A DNA stretch of 64,000 nt from Pseudomonadota bacterium (GCA_018242365.1 JAFECB010000021.1:1-64000), one strand, 5' to 3'; positions 13,182 through 21,622 are shown, counted from the first letter of the stretch. Made by a program: numbers and translations. The notes: generated from the letters alone by a model not told the origin.

Positions 13182-13721
13182 ATGGCAGCCACAATCCCGG
13201 ATGTACCGCCCTCATCGCTTCGCGCTGGCGATAGCGCGCATTGGACGCGCAGTTTCGCGGACTACCCGGCCTCGGCTGGGTGGGCGCTGGCGTACACGCT
13301 TGTGGGCACGGCGGGGGTGCATTCCTTTTCGGCGACCACCAACGGCGATGCGTTTGCCGTCGACATCACAGCCAGTACCACAGCGGCTTGGGTCGCTGGC
13401 AGGTACACGCTGGTTGAATATCTCACCAAAGGCACAGACCGCGTCACCGTCGGCGCCACGTCGCTGGTCCTGCTGGCTGACCTTGCGGCGGTGGTATCCG
13501 GCACGGATACCCGCAGCCATGCAGCCAAGGTGCTGGACAAAATCAACGCGTGGCTGGAGACCGGCAACGTCATCTCCGGCGAGTTCCAGATCGCCGATCG
13601 GCGTATCCGGCAGTACGGCATCGCGGAATTGCTGGCGCTGCGTGATCGCTATGCGGCCATTGTCGCGTCCGAAGACGCGGGCAAATCCGGCGCGGTGCGC
13701 CGCATGTTGGTGCAGCTGTGA
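13182..13721 (+). CDS. Head-tail connector, gpW-like
   Basis: A 179-residue protein (MAATIPDVPPSSLRAGDSAHWTRSF...) between terL and portal, the place of lambda gpW/gp-joining genes. The first ~110 residues are a beta-rich domain (GWALAYTLVGTAGVHSFSA, VGRYTLVEYLTKG-like strands). The C-terminus is helical (VLDKINAWLETGNVISGEFQIADRRIRQYGIAELLALRDRYAAIV), resembling gpW-type connectors, so it is longer than gpW itself. The stop overlaps the portal GTG start. The assignment rests on position and C-terminal pattern. Confidence 0.55.
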   Translation: MAATIPDVPPSSLRAGDSAHWTRSFADYPASAGWALAYTLVGTAGVHSFSATTNGDAFAVDITASTTAAWVAGRYTLVEYLTKGTDRVTVGATSLVLLADLAAVVSGTDTRSHAAKVLDKINAWLETGNVISGEFQIADRRIRQYGIAELLALRDRYAAIVASEDAGKSGAVRRMLVQL

Positions 13722-15241
13722 GCGCGTCCACGGCTCGCGCCCGCTTGTTGGCCGTCGTTCCGTCCGACCGTGCGCAACGCACGGAATTCGCGCGGCAGGA
13801 AGTGGCGCGAAAGGCGATCAGCGCACGGCGCTTTGAGGCCGCCAACATCAACCGGATCACCGCGTCCTGGCTGGCCGGCAGCGCCAGCATGGATGAAGAG
13901 CTGCGCAGCGGGCTGGATGTTGTGCGCAATCGGTCGCGGCAGCTGTTCCGGGATGACGCCTACGCCGTCAAGTTCGGACGGATGGTGCGCAACAACGTGG
14001 TCGGCGCGCAGGGGTTCGTGCTGCAGGCTGCAGCGGTCGAGGATGACGGCAAGCCGGATGCGCTGGCCAATCGTGCGATCGAGGACGCGTGGTATCGACA
14101 ATGCCGCCCAGGGAATTGGGATGTCACCGGCAAACTGTCGGCGGATGATTTCCTGCGCACGGCCATCGTCGGGTTGGCGCGTGATGGCGAAATCCTGGCA
14201 CGCAAGGTGCGCGGTGCGAACCGTGGCGAGTTCGGCTACCAGCTGCAATTGCTCGATCCGGCGCGGCTCGATACCAATCTGAACGTCGAGGCCACGGCGC
14301 ACAGCAACGCCATCATCATGGGCGTCGAGGTCGATCAGTACCGCGCGCCGGTGGCCTACCACCTGTTTCGGGAGTTGCGGTCCAGCGCCCCGCGCAACCG
14401 CGAGCGCATCCCGGCGGCGGAGATGCTGCACCTTTTCCTGCCGTGGGATGTGGAACAAACGCGCGGCCTTCCGTGGATGCACGCGGCCATGCACCTGCTG
14501 CGCCAGCTGGGCGGCTACCGTGAAGCGGCGGTGATCGCGGCGCGGGTCGGTGCATCGAAGATGGGCATCTACACCCGCACCGGCGACGCGGTGCCGCCCA
14601 GTGACGGCGAGGATGATGCGGGCAATTTCGTGCAGTCCGCCGAGCCCGGCAGTTTCGAGGTGGCGCCGGACGGCTACACGCTCGATTCGTGGGACCCCAC
14701 CTATCCGCACGATCAGTTCGATGTGTTCTGCAAGGCCACGCTGCGCGGCATCGCCAGCGGTTTCGGTGTGGCTTACAACTCGCTGGCCAACGACCTTGAA
14801 GGCGTCAATTTTTCCAGCATCCGCAGTGGCGTGCTGGAAGAGCGCGAGGAATGGATGGTGATCCAGTCCTGGTTGATCGCCGTGGCGCTTGTGCCGATCT
14901 ATGAGGACTGGTTGTCCTGGGCATTGATGGGCGGACGTATCCGGCTCAAGAACGGATCGCCATTGCCCGCCGGCAAGATCGACAAGTTCCGCGCGCATAC
15001 CTGGCAGGGCCGGCGCTGGGCGTGGGTGGATCCGAAGAAGGACGTGGACGCCAGCGTTACCTCGATCCAGAACCTGCTGGCCAGCCCGCAGCAGATCGCA
15101 GCGCAGCAAGGCCGCGACATCACCGACGTGCTCGATGACATCCAGCGTTTCGAGGCGATGGCGAAGGAGCGCGGCATTGCGCTGCCGCCACGTTCGTCGC
15201 CCACACCCGAGCCGCCAGACACCGCCGATGAGGACGCGTGA
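13718..15241 (+). CDS. Portal protein, lambda gpB family
   Basis: A 507-residue protein starting at GTG 13718. It contains the lambda-type portal hallmarks: FRDDAYAVKFGRMVRNNVVGAQGFVLQ, LFLPWDVEQTRGLPWMHAAMHLL and GFGVAYNSLANDLEGVNFSSIRSGVLEEREEWMVIQSWLI. Twelve copies would form the DNA-entry ring of the capsid vertex and dock the terminase. The C-terminal tail is proline-rich and acidic. Length is close to family average. Confidence 0.9.
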   Translation: MSASTARARLLAVVPSDRAQRTEFARQEVARKAISARRFEAANINRITASWLAGSASMDEELRSGLDVVRNRSRQLFRDDAYAVKFGRMVRNNVVGAQGFVLQAAAVEDDGKPDALANRAIEDAWYRQCRPGNWDVTGKLSADDFLRTAIVGLARDGEILARKVRGANRGEFGYQLQLLDPARLDTNLNVEATAHSNAIIMGVEVDQYRAPVAYHLFRELRSSAPRNRERIPAAEMLHLFLPWDVEQTRGLPWMHAAMHLLRQLGGYREAAVIAARVGASKMGIYTRTGDAVPPSDGEDDAGNFVQSAEPGSFEVAPDGYTLDSWDPTYPHDQFDVFCKATLRGIASGFGVAYNSLANDLEGVNFSSIRSGVLEEREEWMVIQSWLIAVALVPIYEDWLSWALMGGRIRLKNGSPLPAGKIDKFRAHTWQGRRWAWVDPKKDVDASVTSIQNLLASPQQIAAQQGRDITDVLDDIQRFEAMAKERGIALPPRSSPTPEPPDTADEDA

Positions 15242-15242
15242 C

Positions 15243-15270
15243 GCGAAATCGTTTGCCTTATCCATTTCGC
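15243..15270 (+). repeat. Copy 2 of the head-operon hairpin, with T tail
   Basis: GCGAAATCG...CCATTTCGC with the loop TTTGCCTTAT, one C-C mismatch in the stem. It is followed by TTTTT at 15271, so this copy has the form of an intrinsic terminator just ahead of the capsid gene at 15293. Confidence 0.6.
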
Positions 15271-15292
15271 TTTTTGTGCCGAGGATGACCAC

Positions 15293-17158
15293 ATGACCCA
15301 GCATCGCCAGCGACCCAAGGACCTCACGCCCGGCAGCAGCGGCGTGCGCCAGTGCGTGTTCCAGCGCGATGCCATTGACGTTGACGCGCGCACGGTCGAG
15401 ATCGCGTTTTCCAGCGAAACCCCGGTGGAACGCATGTGGGGTCTGGAGATCCTCGACCACGGCAAGAACGCGATGCGCGACAAGCGCATCAAGCAGGGCG
15501 GCGCCCTGTTGATGGACCACGACTGGCGTGACCAGGTGGGCGTGATCGAAGCGGTGCGAACCGACGCGGACCGGGTAGGCCGCGCTGTGGTGCGTTTCGG
15601 GAGAAGCGCGCGCGCCAGCGAGATTTTTCAGGACGTGCAGGACGGCATCCGCACCAACGTGTCCGTGAGCTATCGCATCTACAAGGCGGCGCTCGAAGGG
15701 ACCGATGACGGCGTGGATACCTACCGGATCACGGACTGGGAGCCCATGGAGATCAGCTTCGTGTCAGTCCCTGCCGACATCGCCGTCGGCGTGGGCCGCA
15801 GCGCCGAAACCACCACCGCACCCGACATTCAGGAGATCACCATGACCGACCAAGCACCCAGCCGCGCCGCCGATGCCGCGCCCGTCGATACCACGCAGTT
15901 CGTGACGCAGGGCGTCGATGGCGAGCGCAAGCGCACCAATGAAATCCTCGCCATTGCCAACGCCGAAAGCTATCGCAAGTTCGGCCTCGGCGAGCTGGCA
16001 GGCGATGCCATCCGCAGCGGCATGAGCGTGGACGAATTCCGCGCCAAGGCGATGGACAAGATGACCAGTGCGCCGCTGCCGAATGCCGACATCGGCATGA
16101 CCCGCAACGAAACCAAGCGCTACAGCTTGGTGCGTGCGCTGGCCTACCTGTCGAATCCAAACGATGCCTCGCTGCGGCGCAATGCCGCGTTCGAGATCGA
16201 GTGCAGCGAGGCGGCGGCAGCGAAGTCCGGCAAGACCTCGCGTGGCCTGCTGGTTCCGTCCGACGTGATGCAGCGCGACCTCACCGTGGGCACAGCCACC
16301 GCTGGTGGCCACACCGTGTCCACCGATCTGCTGGCCGGCAGCTTCATCGATATCCTGCGCAACGCGCAGGTGATCAATGCGTTGGGCGCACAGTACCTGA
16401 CCGGGCTGATCGGAAACATCGCCATCCCGCGTCAGACCGGCGGCGCAACTGCCTACTGGGTTGGTGAATCCGGCGCGCCGACTGAGAGCGCACAGGCGTT
16501 CGATCAGGTCACGATGTCGCCGAAAACTGTCGGCGCGTGGACGGATATCAGCCGCAAGCTGCTGCTGCAATCGAGCATCGATGTCGAGGCGTTCGTGCAG
16601 CGCGATCTGGCGACCACGCTTGGCCTTGCGATCCAGTCCGCCGCGATCCTCGGCGGAGGTAGCAACGAGCCCACCGGCATCCTGTCCACCAGCGGCATCG
16701 GCGACGTGGCGGGCGGCACCAATGGCCTGGCGCCGACGTGGGCGCACATCGTTGAACTGGAAACCGACGTGTCGGTGGCCAATGCCGATGTCGGCACGTT
16801 GGGCTACCTCACCAATGCCAAGGTGCGCGGCAAGCTGAAGACCACCAGCAAGGTCAGCGGTCAAAACGGCTTCGTATGGGATGCGGGCGACCTGCCGCTG
16901 AACGGCTACCGCGCCGCCGTCACCAATGCCGTGCCCAGCAACCTCGACAAGGGCACCAGCACCGACGTGTGCTCGGCGATCATCTTCGGCAACTTTGCCG
17001 ACCTGATCATCGGCCTGTGGGGCGGCCTGGACCTCACCGTCGACCCGTACAGCAACAGCACCAGCGGCACCGTCCGCATTGTCACGCTGCAGGACGTGGA
17101 CGTGGCCGTGCGCCATGCGCTGTCCTTCAGCGCGATGAAGGACGCGCTGACCGTGTAA
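15293..17158 (+). CDS. Fused prohead protease and HK97-type major capsid protein
   Basis: One 621-residue frame. Residues ~1-180 are an HK97-type (U35) protease with the likely catalytic His in ALLMDHDWRDQVG, a Ser in NVSVSYRIYK and the typical DWEPMEISFVSVPAD ending. From about residue 184 a helical scaffold-like delta segment leads to the HK97 capsid fold (GHTVSTDLLAGSFIDILRNAQVINALGAQYLTG, ending VRIVTLQDVDVAVRHALSFSAMKDALTV). An AGGAG eight bases before ATG 15842 offers an internal start that would yield capsid precursor alone, without protease. Confidence 0.9.
   Translation: MTQHRQRPKDLTPGSSGVRQCVFQRDAIDVDARTVEIAFSSETPVERMWGLEILDHGKNAMRDKRIKQGGALLMDHDWRDQVGVIEAVRTDADRVGRAVVRFGRSARASEIFQDVQDGIRTNVSVSYRIYKAALEGTDDGVDTYRITDWEPMEISFVSVPADIAVGVGRSAETTTAPDIQEITMTDQAPSRAADAAPVDTTQFVTQGVDGERKRTNEILAIANAESYRKFGLGELAGDAIRSGMSVDEFRAKAMDKMTSAPLPNADIGMTRNETKRYSLVRALAYLSNPNDASLRRNAAFEIECSEAAAAKSGKTSRGLLVPSDVMQRDLTVGTATAGGHTVSTDLLAGSFIDILRNAQVINALGAQYLTGLIGNIAIPRQTGGATAYWVGESGAPTESAQAFDQVTMSPKTVGAWTDISRKLLLQSSIDVEAFVQRDLATTLGLAIQSAAILGGGSNEPTGILSTSGIGDVAGGTNGLAPTWAHIVELETDVSVANADVGTLGYLTNAKVRGKLKTTSKVSGQNGFVWDAGDLPLNGYRAAVTNAVPSNLDKGTSTDVCSAIIFGNFADLIIGLWGGLDLTVDPYSNSTSGTVRIVTLQDVDVAVRHALSFSAMKDALTV
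15831..15844 (+). promoter_or_regulatory. Internal ribosome-binding site and start for capsid-only product
   Basis: AGGAG (15831-15835) stands six bases before an in-frame ATG (15842) at the protease/capsid boundary. Initiation here gives MTDQAPSRAADAAP..., a protein of normal capsid-precursor size, and would explain how the fusion keeps protease substoichiometric. Confidence 0.5.
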
Positions 17159-17165
17159 GCCCATG

Positions 17166-17195
17166 CGCAGGGCGCTCCCTCGCGGGCGCCCTGCG
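17166..17195 (+). terminator. Strong hairpin after the capsid gene
   Basis: CGCAGGGCGC and GCGCCCTGCG form a perfect 10-bp stem with a 10-base loop eight bases after the capsid stop. There is no T run, so it may act as a partial terminator or protect the 3' end of the capsid message. Confidence 0.5.
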
Positions 17196-17211
17196 GATAC
17201 CACGCCCAGGC

Positions 17212-17553
17212 ATGGATGACATGACCCACCCGAACCGCCGCAGCACCGACCCCGACGACGGCGAGCGCCATGCGGTGCTGCAGCTGGTCGAAAGCACCGC
17301 CGCGAAGTTCATCGCGCGCGTGCTGCTGCCGATCGTGGTCAGCGCCTTGTGTGCGTTAACGATGTGGGTTGGCCGCACCGCACTGGACCGCATTGACGCG
17401 CAAGGCCATGACATCCAGCTGGTGCAAAGCGATCTACGCGTGATCAGCACGCGGCTGGATGAGCGCGTCATCCGACAGGTGGACGAAAACAAGCGCGAGA
17501 TCGAGGACCACGAGCACCGCTTGCAGCTGGTCGAGCGGAAGGTGGGGATGTGA
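17212..17553 (+). CDS. Small membrane protein with coiled coil, lysis-cassette candidate
   Basis: A 113-residue protein from ATG 17212 (ATG 17221 is possible). A hydrophilic N-terminus precedes one membrane helix (FIARVLLPIVVSALCALTMWVG, about 36-57). A long heptad-type helix follows (RIDAQGHDIQLVQSDLRVISTRLDERVIRQVDENKREIEDHEHRLQLVERKV). It sits first in a lysis block with a second membrane protein, lysozyme and spanins, so it could be a holin or antiholin. Its stop overlaps the next start (GTGA). Confidence 0.55.
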   Translation: MDDMTHPNRRSTDPDDGERHAVLQLVESTAAKFIARVLLPIVVSALCALTMWVGRTALDRIDAQGHDIQLVQSDLRVISTRLDERVIRQVDENKREIEDHEHRLQLVERKVGM

Positions 17554-17930
17554 TCGCCATCTTCGCCAAGTTGCGCAAGGCCATCTATGCCTCGCAGGAA
17601 TTCACCCTGTGGCTGCCGGCGATGGTTGTGCTGTCCGTGGTCGGCTTCGTCGTGCTGGGCGGCATCGTTCGGCTGGGCGGTGACGCGCTGGCGTGGCTGG
17701 CGGAGTTGCCCGCGCATTGCGCCTACGTCGGCGCGTGGTTGGGCAGCGCCTGGCTGATCAAAGCGGTGTACATGCACGATCTGCCGGCCGATGCCGAAAA
17801 GGAACTGCACGCGGCGGCGGAGCTTGGGAATCGCAATGCACAATGGGTGCTGGTCAAGGATCGCATCGAGACCTTCGCCGCGCTGATCATCACCGGCGGC
17901 TTCTGGCTGCTGCTGGGAGCCTCGGCATGA
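17550..17930 (+). CDS. Putative holin, multi-pass membrane protein
   Basis: A 126-residue protein starting at GTG 17550. Hydrophobic segments at about residues 20-42 (LWLPAMVVLSVVGFVVLGGIV), 55-72 (HCAYVGAWLGSAWLIKAVYM) and 108-125 (FAALIITGGFWLLLGAS) suggest two or three membrane helices with a charged region between. It lies directly before the lysozyme-like gene and overlaps it, the normal holin place. Not matched to a named holin family. Confidence 0.55.
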   Translation: MIAIFAKLRKAIYASQEFTLWLPAMVVLSVVGFVVLGGIVRLGGDALAWLAELPAHCAYVGAWLGSAWLIKAVYMHDLPADAEKELHAAAELGNRNAQWVLVKDRIETFAALIITGGFWLLLGASA

Positions 17931-18751
17931 TGCGGGTCTGGATCCTCGCGCTGGGCGTGATGCTTCCGGCCTGTGGGGTTTCGCCGCGCGCCGCCGTGCC
18001 GGCGGTGTCCACGCAGGCGGCGGCGCCGCTGGTTGCGGTGGCGCAAGGCGCGATTGCGGATGCGGTGGTGCCGGCGGCAGTGGCGCTGCGGGAAAGCGTG
18101 CAGGCGGCGTTGCCGGTTGCCGCTGCTGTGCCGGCCGTCTCGCCTGCGTCGCATGACCCGCGCCTGTCCGATGCCGGCCTGGCGCACATCGTGCGCTGGG
18201 AAATCACCAGCGAGGCGCGCTACAACCGCAGCCTCACGCATCCGGTCTGGCCGGGCGGCGCGTCCGGCATCACTTGGTGCATCGGCTACGACGGCGGCCA
18301 CCAGACCGCGCACACCATCCGCGCCGATTGGCGCGCGCATGCGCAGGCCGATCTGCTGGCGCAAACCAGCGGCATTGTCGGCACCACCGCGCGCCGCGCG
18401 CTGCCGCAGTACCGCGACATCACGACGGCCTTCCAGTCGTGCGTGGACGTATTCCAGGCGTCTAGCGCGCCGACCTACATGCGCGCCACCGAACGCGCCT
18501 ACGGCGCCGCGCTGCGCGATCAGCCGCAGGGCGTCATCGATGCCCTGTTCGGCAACACCTACAACCGTGGCGGCAGCATGGTGGGAATGCGCAACCGCGA
18601 AAAGCGGGCGATCCGCGATGACTGCCTGCCCGCGCATGACCGCGCTTGCGTGGCGACGCAGCTACGCGCGATGAAGCGCCTTTGGCCGGATGTGCCGGGC
18701 CTGCAAGCGCGCCGCGAATCCGAAGCGCGGCTGGCGGAGGGCGGCGCATGA
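17927..18751 (+). CDS. Lysozyme-like endolysin with lipoprotein/signal sequence
   Basis: A 274-residue protein. The N-terminus MMRVWILALGVMLPACG is a lipoprotein-type signal (LPAC); an Ala/Val-rich linker runs to about residue 80. The catalytic part starts LSDAGLAHIVRWEITSEARYNRSLTHPVWPGGASGITWCIGYDGG, with a candidate catalytic Glu in RWEITS. The later VIDALFGNTYNRGGSMVGMRNREKRAIRDD is typical of pesticin/GH24-like phage lysozymes. It would cleave peptidoglycan from the periplasm. The membrane tether implies export independent of a holin pore. It overlaps neighbours on both sides (ATGA). Confidence 0.6.
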   Translation: MMRVWILALGVMLPACGVSPRAAVPAVSTQAAAPLVAVAQGAIADAVVPAAVALRESVQAALPVAAAVPAVSPASHDPRLSDAGLAHIVRWEITSEARYNRSLTHPVWPGGASGITWCIGYDGGHQTAHTIRADWRAHAQADLLAQTSGIVGTTARRALPQYRDITTAFQSCVDVFQASSAPTYMRATERAYGAALRDQPQGVIDALFGNTYNRGGSMVGMRNREKRAIRDDCLPAHDRACVATQLRAMKRLWPDVPGLQARRESEARLAEGGA

Positions 18752-19236
18752 CCGCCGGTGTCGCCATGCGTCTGATCGCCGTTGCAGCCTTCGCCGCGGT
18801 GTTCTTTTGGCTCGGCTTCGAATGGCGCGATCGCAGTTGCGACATCGCCACCAGCAAGACCGCGCTTTCAGCCGCCGCGGCGCAGACCGCCGCCGTCACT
18901 GCTGCGCGCACGACGGAACAGGCAGCCGCCACCACGCTCGGCACCATCGGAGAACACCATGAGCAAGCCCGCGAAATTGCGGAAACTGTCCCGGCGGCTG
19001 TGGCTGCCGACCTGCGCGCTGGCAATCTCCGGCTGCGCCGCGAGTGGCAGGGTTGTGAAACCGGCCGTGTGTCCGACGCTGCCGCCGCCGCCCGCGAGCG
19101 TGATGCGCTCGCCGCAAGCCGAGACGCGCTTGCGGGCGAGATTGTTCGAATCGGCCGCGACGCCGACAACGACCTCCGCGCCGCCCAAGAAGTGATCCGC
19201 GCTGACCGCGCCGCGATCAATGGGGCAACGCCATGA
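18748..19236 (+). CDS. Inner-membrane spanin subunit (Rz-like)
   Basis: A 162-residue protein with an N-terminal signal-anchor (MRLIAVAAFAAVFFWLGFEW) and a long alanine-rich periplasmic coiled coil, as in Rz-type i-spanins that fuse inner and outer membranes at the end of lysis. A lipoprotein gene is nested within it in another frame (18959-19195), the classical Rz/Rz1 arrangement. The stop overlaps the next start. Confidence 0.75.
   Translation: MTAGVAMRLIAVAAFAAVFFWLGFEWRDRSCDIATSKTALSAAAAQTAAVTAARTTEQAAATTLGTIGEHHEQAREIAETVPAAVAADLRAGNLRLRREWQGCETGRVSDAAAAARERDALAASRDALAGEIVRIGRDADNDLRAAQEVIRADRAAINGATP
18959..19195 (+). CDS. Outer-membrane spanin lipoprotein (Rz1-like), nested in Rz
   Basis: A 78-residue frame wholly inside the Rz-like gene. 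A basic N-terminus is followed by LWLPTCALAISGCAASG, where ISGC is a lipobox, and then a proline-rich stretch (VCPTLPPPPASV), the hallmark of Rz1 proteins. It is out of frame with the host gene. It would sit in the outer membrane and bind the i-spanin. Confidence 0.75.
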   Translation: MSKPAKLRKLSRRLWLPTCALAISGCAASGRVVKPAVCPTLPPPPASVMRSPQAETRLRARLFESAATPTTTSAPPKK

Positions 19237-20087
19237 CCGGCCTGCTCAAGATCGACGTCGACCCGGGCAACCTGGCGCAGCGCCAGTTCACGGATCTGGA
19301 AAAGACCCAACTGCCGTTCGCGTTGCAGCAGACGGTGAACCGCGTGGCGCAGGATATTCAGGACACGTGGAAGCGCACGATGGCCGGGGTGTTCGACAAC
19401 CCCACGCGCGCCACGCTCAATGCGGTTTTCGTGAAGCGGGCGCGTTACACCCGCGGCAGCAATGGACAGCGGGAGAATGAAGCCGCCATCGTCCTGATCA
19501 AGGATCAGGCGGGCAAAGGCACGCCGCCGGCGAAGTACCTGTTGCCGCAGGTTTTCGGCGGCACGCGCGTTGACAAAGGGCTGGATTCGGCGCTCAGGCG
19601 TGCCGGCCTGCTGGCGCCCGGCGAGCAAGCCGTGCCCGCTGCCGGTGCGCCACTGGACGGTTACGGCAACATCAAGCGCGGCATCGTGCAGCAGGTGCTT
19701 TCACAACTGCAGGCGAACCGCGAAAGCGGCAGCCAGTCGAACGAGACTGCTGCCAGCCGCGCACGCAATGCCCGGCGTGGCGTTCGCAAGCCCAAGCGGG
19801 CGGAACTGAACCGCCGCTACTTCGCCGTGCGTGGCGCCGGCGGCAAGGGCTACACCGTCATGCGCGACGGCAGCAGCCTGACATCCCATCTCCGCCCAGG
19901 CGTCTACATGCGCAAGGGCAAATACCGGCTCACCAGCATCTTCGCATTCGTGCGCCGGCCGTCTTACCGCAAGCGCTTCGACATCTTCTCGCTGGCCAGC
20001 AAGGTCTATTCGCGTCGCTTCGATTTCTACTTCGAGCGCGAGCTGGCCAAGGCCATCGAGACATCCAAGATTCGGGGGCGCGCATGA
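19233..20087 (+). CDS. Structural protein between lysis block and tail, unknown (284 residues)
   Basis: The protein starts MTGLLKIDVDPGNLAQRQFTDLEKTQLPFALQQTVNRVAQDIQDTWKRTM and is basic, with a beta-rich C-terminal half (GGKGYTVMRDGSSLTSHLRPGVYMRKGKYRLTSIFAFVRRPSYRKRFDI). It ends in a helix (ELAKAIETSK). It overlaps the next gene (ATGA). The position and the N-terminal helix pattern are like phage neck/tail-completion or minor tail proteins, but I cannot assign a family. Confidence 0.55.
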   Translation: MTGLLKIDVDPGNLAQRQFTDLEKTQLPFALQQTVNRVAQDIQDTWKRTMAGVFDNPTRATLNAVFVKRARYTRGSNGQRENEAAIVLIKDQAGKGTPPAKYLLPQVFGGTRVDKGLDSALRRAGLLAPGEQAVPAAGAPLDGYGNIKRGIVQQVLSQLQANRESGSQSNETAASRARNARRGVRKPKRAELNRRYFAVRGAGGKGYTVMRDGSSLTSHLRPGVYMRKGKYRLTSIFAFVRRPSYRKRFDIFSLASKVYSRRFDFYFERELAKAIETSKIRGRA

Positions 20088-20401
20088 GCCAGAAAGCGTT
20101 CCTGCAGCAGATGGACAGCGACGTGATGAACGCCATGGTCGCGGCCGGCATGGCCGATACCGGCGTGTATCTGGCGCCTGCTGGCAGCCCGGTTTCGGTG
20201 CGCTGCTACGTGGACGATGCCGCGGCATTTTTCGGCACCGATGCGATGCCCGTGGCCGGCGCGCGCGTGGTGATCGGGCTGCTGCTGGCCGAGGTTCCGG
20301 CGCCTGTGCGGGATGCCACCGTCACCATCGGTGCCGACGTGTACACGTTGGACAGCCTGGTAGCGCAAGACCAATCCATCAGCCGGTGGGTGGTGTCATG
20401 A
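20084..20401 (+). CDS. Head-tail joining protein (gpFII-like)
   Basis: A 105-residue protein: helical N-terminus (FLQQMDSDVMNAMVAAGMADTGVYL), then a small beta-barrel (VSVRCYVDDAAAFFG, VVIGLLLAEVP, DATVTIGADVYTLDSLVAQD). This is the size and fold pattern of lambda FII-type joining proteins that close the head and give the tail docking site. It overlaps both neighbours. Confidence 0.6.
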   Translation: MSQKAFLQQMDSDVMNAMVAAGMADTGVYLAPAGSPVSVRCYVDDAAAFFGTDAMPVAGARVVIGLLLAEVPAPVRDATVTIGADVYTLDSLVAQDQSISRWVVS

Positions 20402-20832
20402 CAACGCCCGCCTGGACCCTGCTGACCGCGTTCCAGACCTGCCTGCAGCGGATCAAGGTGGCTGATGGCTACTACACCGATGCAGGCCTGCACGTCACGC
20501 TGGAGCCGCATCAGATCCCGCAATCCGATGGCATGGCGATTGCGCCCGCAATCGAAACGCTGGCGCTTGCCTCGGATGCGGCGGTCGTGCGGTCAAAGCG
20601 GCTGGCCACCGTGGCGGTGATTTGCAAGCTCGGCAGCGTTCGCAGCGATGCGCAAGAGCGCTTGCACGAATTGATGGACGACATCCAACACGCCTTTGCG
20701 CAGCGGCAGCCGGACTTCCCCGCGGGCTACCAATTCCCTGTTTTCGTCGATGCCACGCCGATCGCGCCGGCGGAGGGCATGTCCTGGACCGGCGCGCTGG
20801 TTCGCTTCACTTCCCACATCCCGATCCGCTGA
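20398..20832 (+). CDS. Tail terminator-like protein (gpU-type position)
   Basis: A 144-residue protein from ATG 20398, overlapping the joining-protein stop. Pattern: an N-terminal helix (WTLLTAFQTCLQRIKVADGYYTDAG), strands with HVTLEPHQIPQ, VAVICKLG, and a C-terminal strand pair (MSWTGALVRFTSHIPI). This is the alpha/beta layout of tail terminators located just before the tail tube gene. Assigned from order and size. Confidence 0.55.
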   Translation: MTTPAWTLLTAFQTCLQRIKVADGYYTDAGLHVTLEPHQIPQSDGMAIAPAIETLALASDAAVVRSKRLATVAVICKLGSVRSDAQERLHELMDDIQHAFAQRQPDFPAGYQFPVFVDATPIAPAEGMSWTGALVRFTSHIPIR

Positions 20833-20863
20833 TCGCGGGCACTACCACCGAAAGGAGACCACC

Positions 20864-21622
20864 ATGATTCCCTCCACCGATTACAGCTACCTCGGCAGCG
20901 GCTCGATCCTCATCCGTGAGTACGGCAGCGCCGCGCCCCTGTTGACGCTCGGCAACTGCAGTGAGCTGAAGTTCAGCCCGCAGGAAGACGTCAAGACCCT
21001 GATGGATTCCACCCAGCCGGGTGGCAACAAGCGCAACGAAGTGCGCCGCCTGACTGGCGTGGACATGAGTTTCACCTTCCACGATTTCAGCGCCGCCAAT
21101 TTCGCCATCGGCCTACGCAGCAGCGCCAGCACGATTGCGGCGGGCACCGTGACGGATGAAACCGCCGTGGCCTACAAGGGCGGCTACACCAAGCTCGCCA
21201 AAATCGCGAGCGCCATCACCACGGTGGAGCCTGCGGGCGGCGGCACGGCCTATACCGTGGGCACCGATTACGAGCTGCGCGACGGCATGCTGTACGTGCC
21301 CAGCACATCCACGATCCCGGCGCCGGTGAGCGGTGCGGCCAACTGTCAGGTGACCTACACCAATGTCGCCCAGGAGAAGGTCGAGGCGTTGGTGGCCAGC
21401 AACAAGCAATACGAGCTGGTGTTCGTGGGCCTGAACGAAGCACAAAGCGGCAAGCGCGTGCGCGTGCATGCCTACAAAGTCAGCGGCGGCGTGTTGCAGG
21501 AAATGGCGCTGATCGGCGATGACTTCGGTGCCGGCCAAGTCAACGGCGCGCTGCTGCCGGATTCGACGATTTCCGGCGCGGGCCTGAGCCAGTACTTCAC
21601 CTTCGAGACCGAGGCCGCGTAA
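20864..21622 (+). CDS. Major tail tube protein
   Basis: A 252-residue protein with a good ribosome-binding site (GGAG eight bases ahead of ATG 20864). It is beta-rich: GSGSILIREYG, LTLGNCSELKFSPQEDVKTLMD, RRLTGVDMSFTFHDFSAANFAIGL, then an Ig-like or inserted domain with TTVEPAGGGTAYTVGTDYELRDG. Gene order (terminator, tube, chaperone, tape measure) makes it the tube protein of a long non-contractile tail. The stop overlaps the chaperone start (TAATG). Confidence 0.75.
   Translation: MIPSTDYSYLGSGSILIREYGSAAPLLTLGNCSELKFSPQEDVKTLMDSTQPGGNKRNEVRRLTGVDMSFTFHDFSAANFAIGLRSSASTIAAGTVTDETAVAYKGGYTKLAKIASAITTVEPAGGGTAYTVGTDYELRDGMLYVPSTSTIPAPVSGAANCQVTYTNVAQEKVEALVASNKQYELVFVGLNEAQSGKRVRVHAYKVSGGVLQEMALIGDDFGAGQVNGALLPDSTISGAGLSQYFTFETEAA

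Noticed and set aside
13649..15520. 623-residue minus-strand frame
   Set aside because: Antisense to the portal gene, with the shadow composition typical of GC-rich DNA. Portal motifs are unambiguous on the plus strand.
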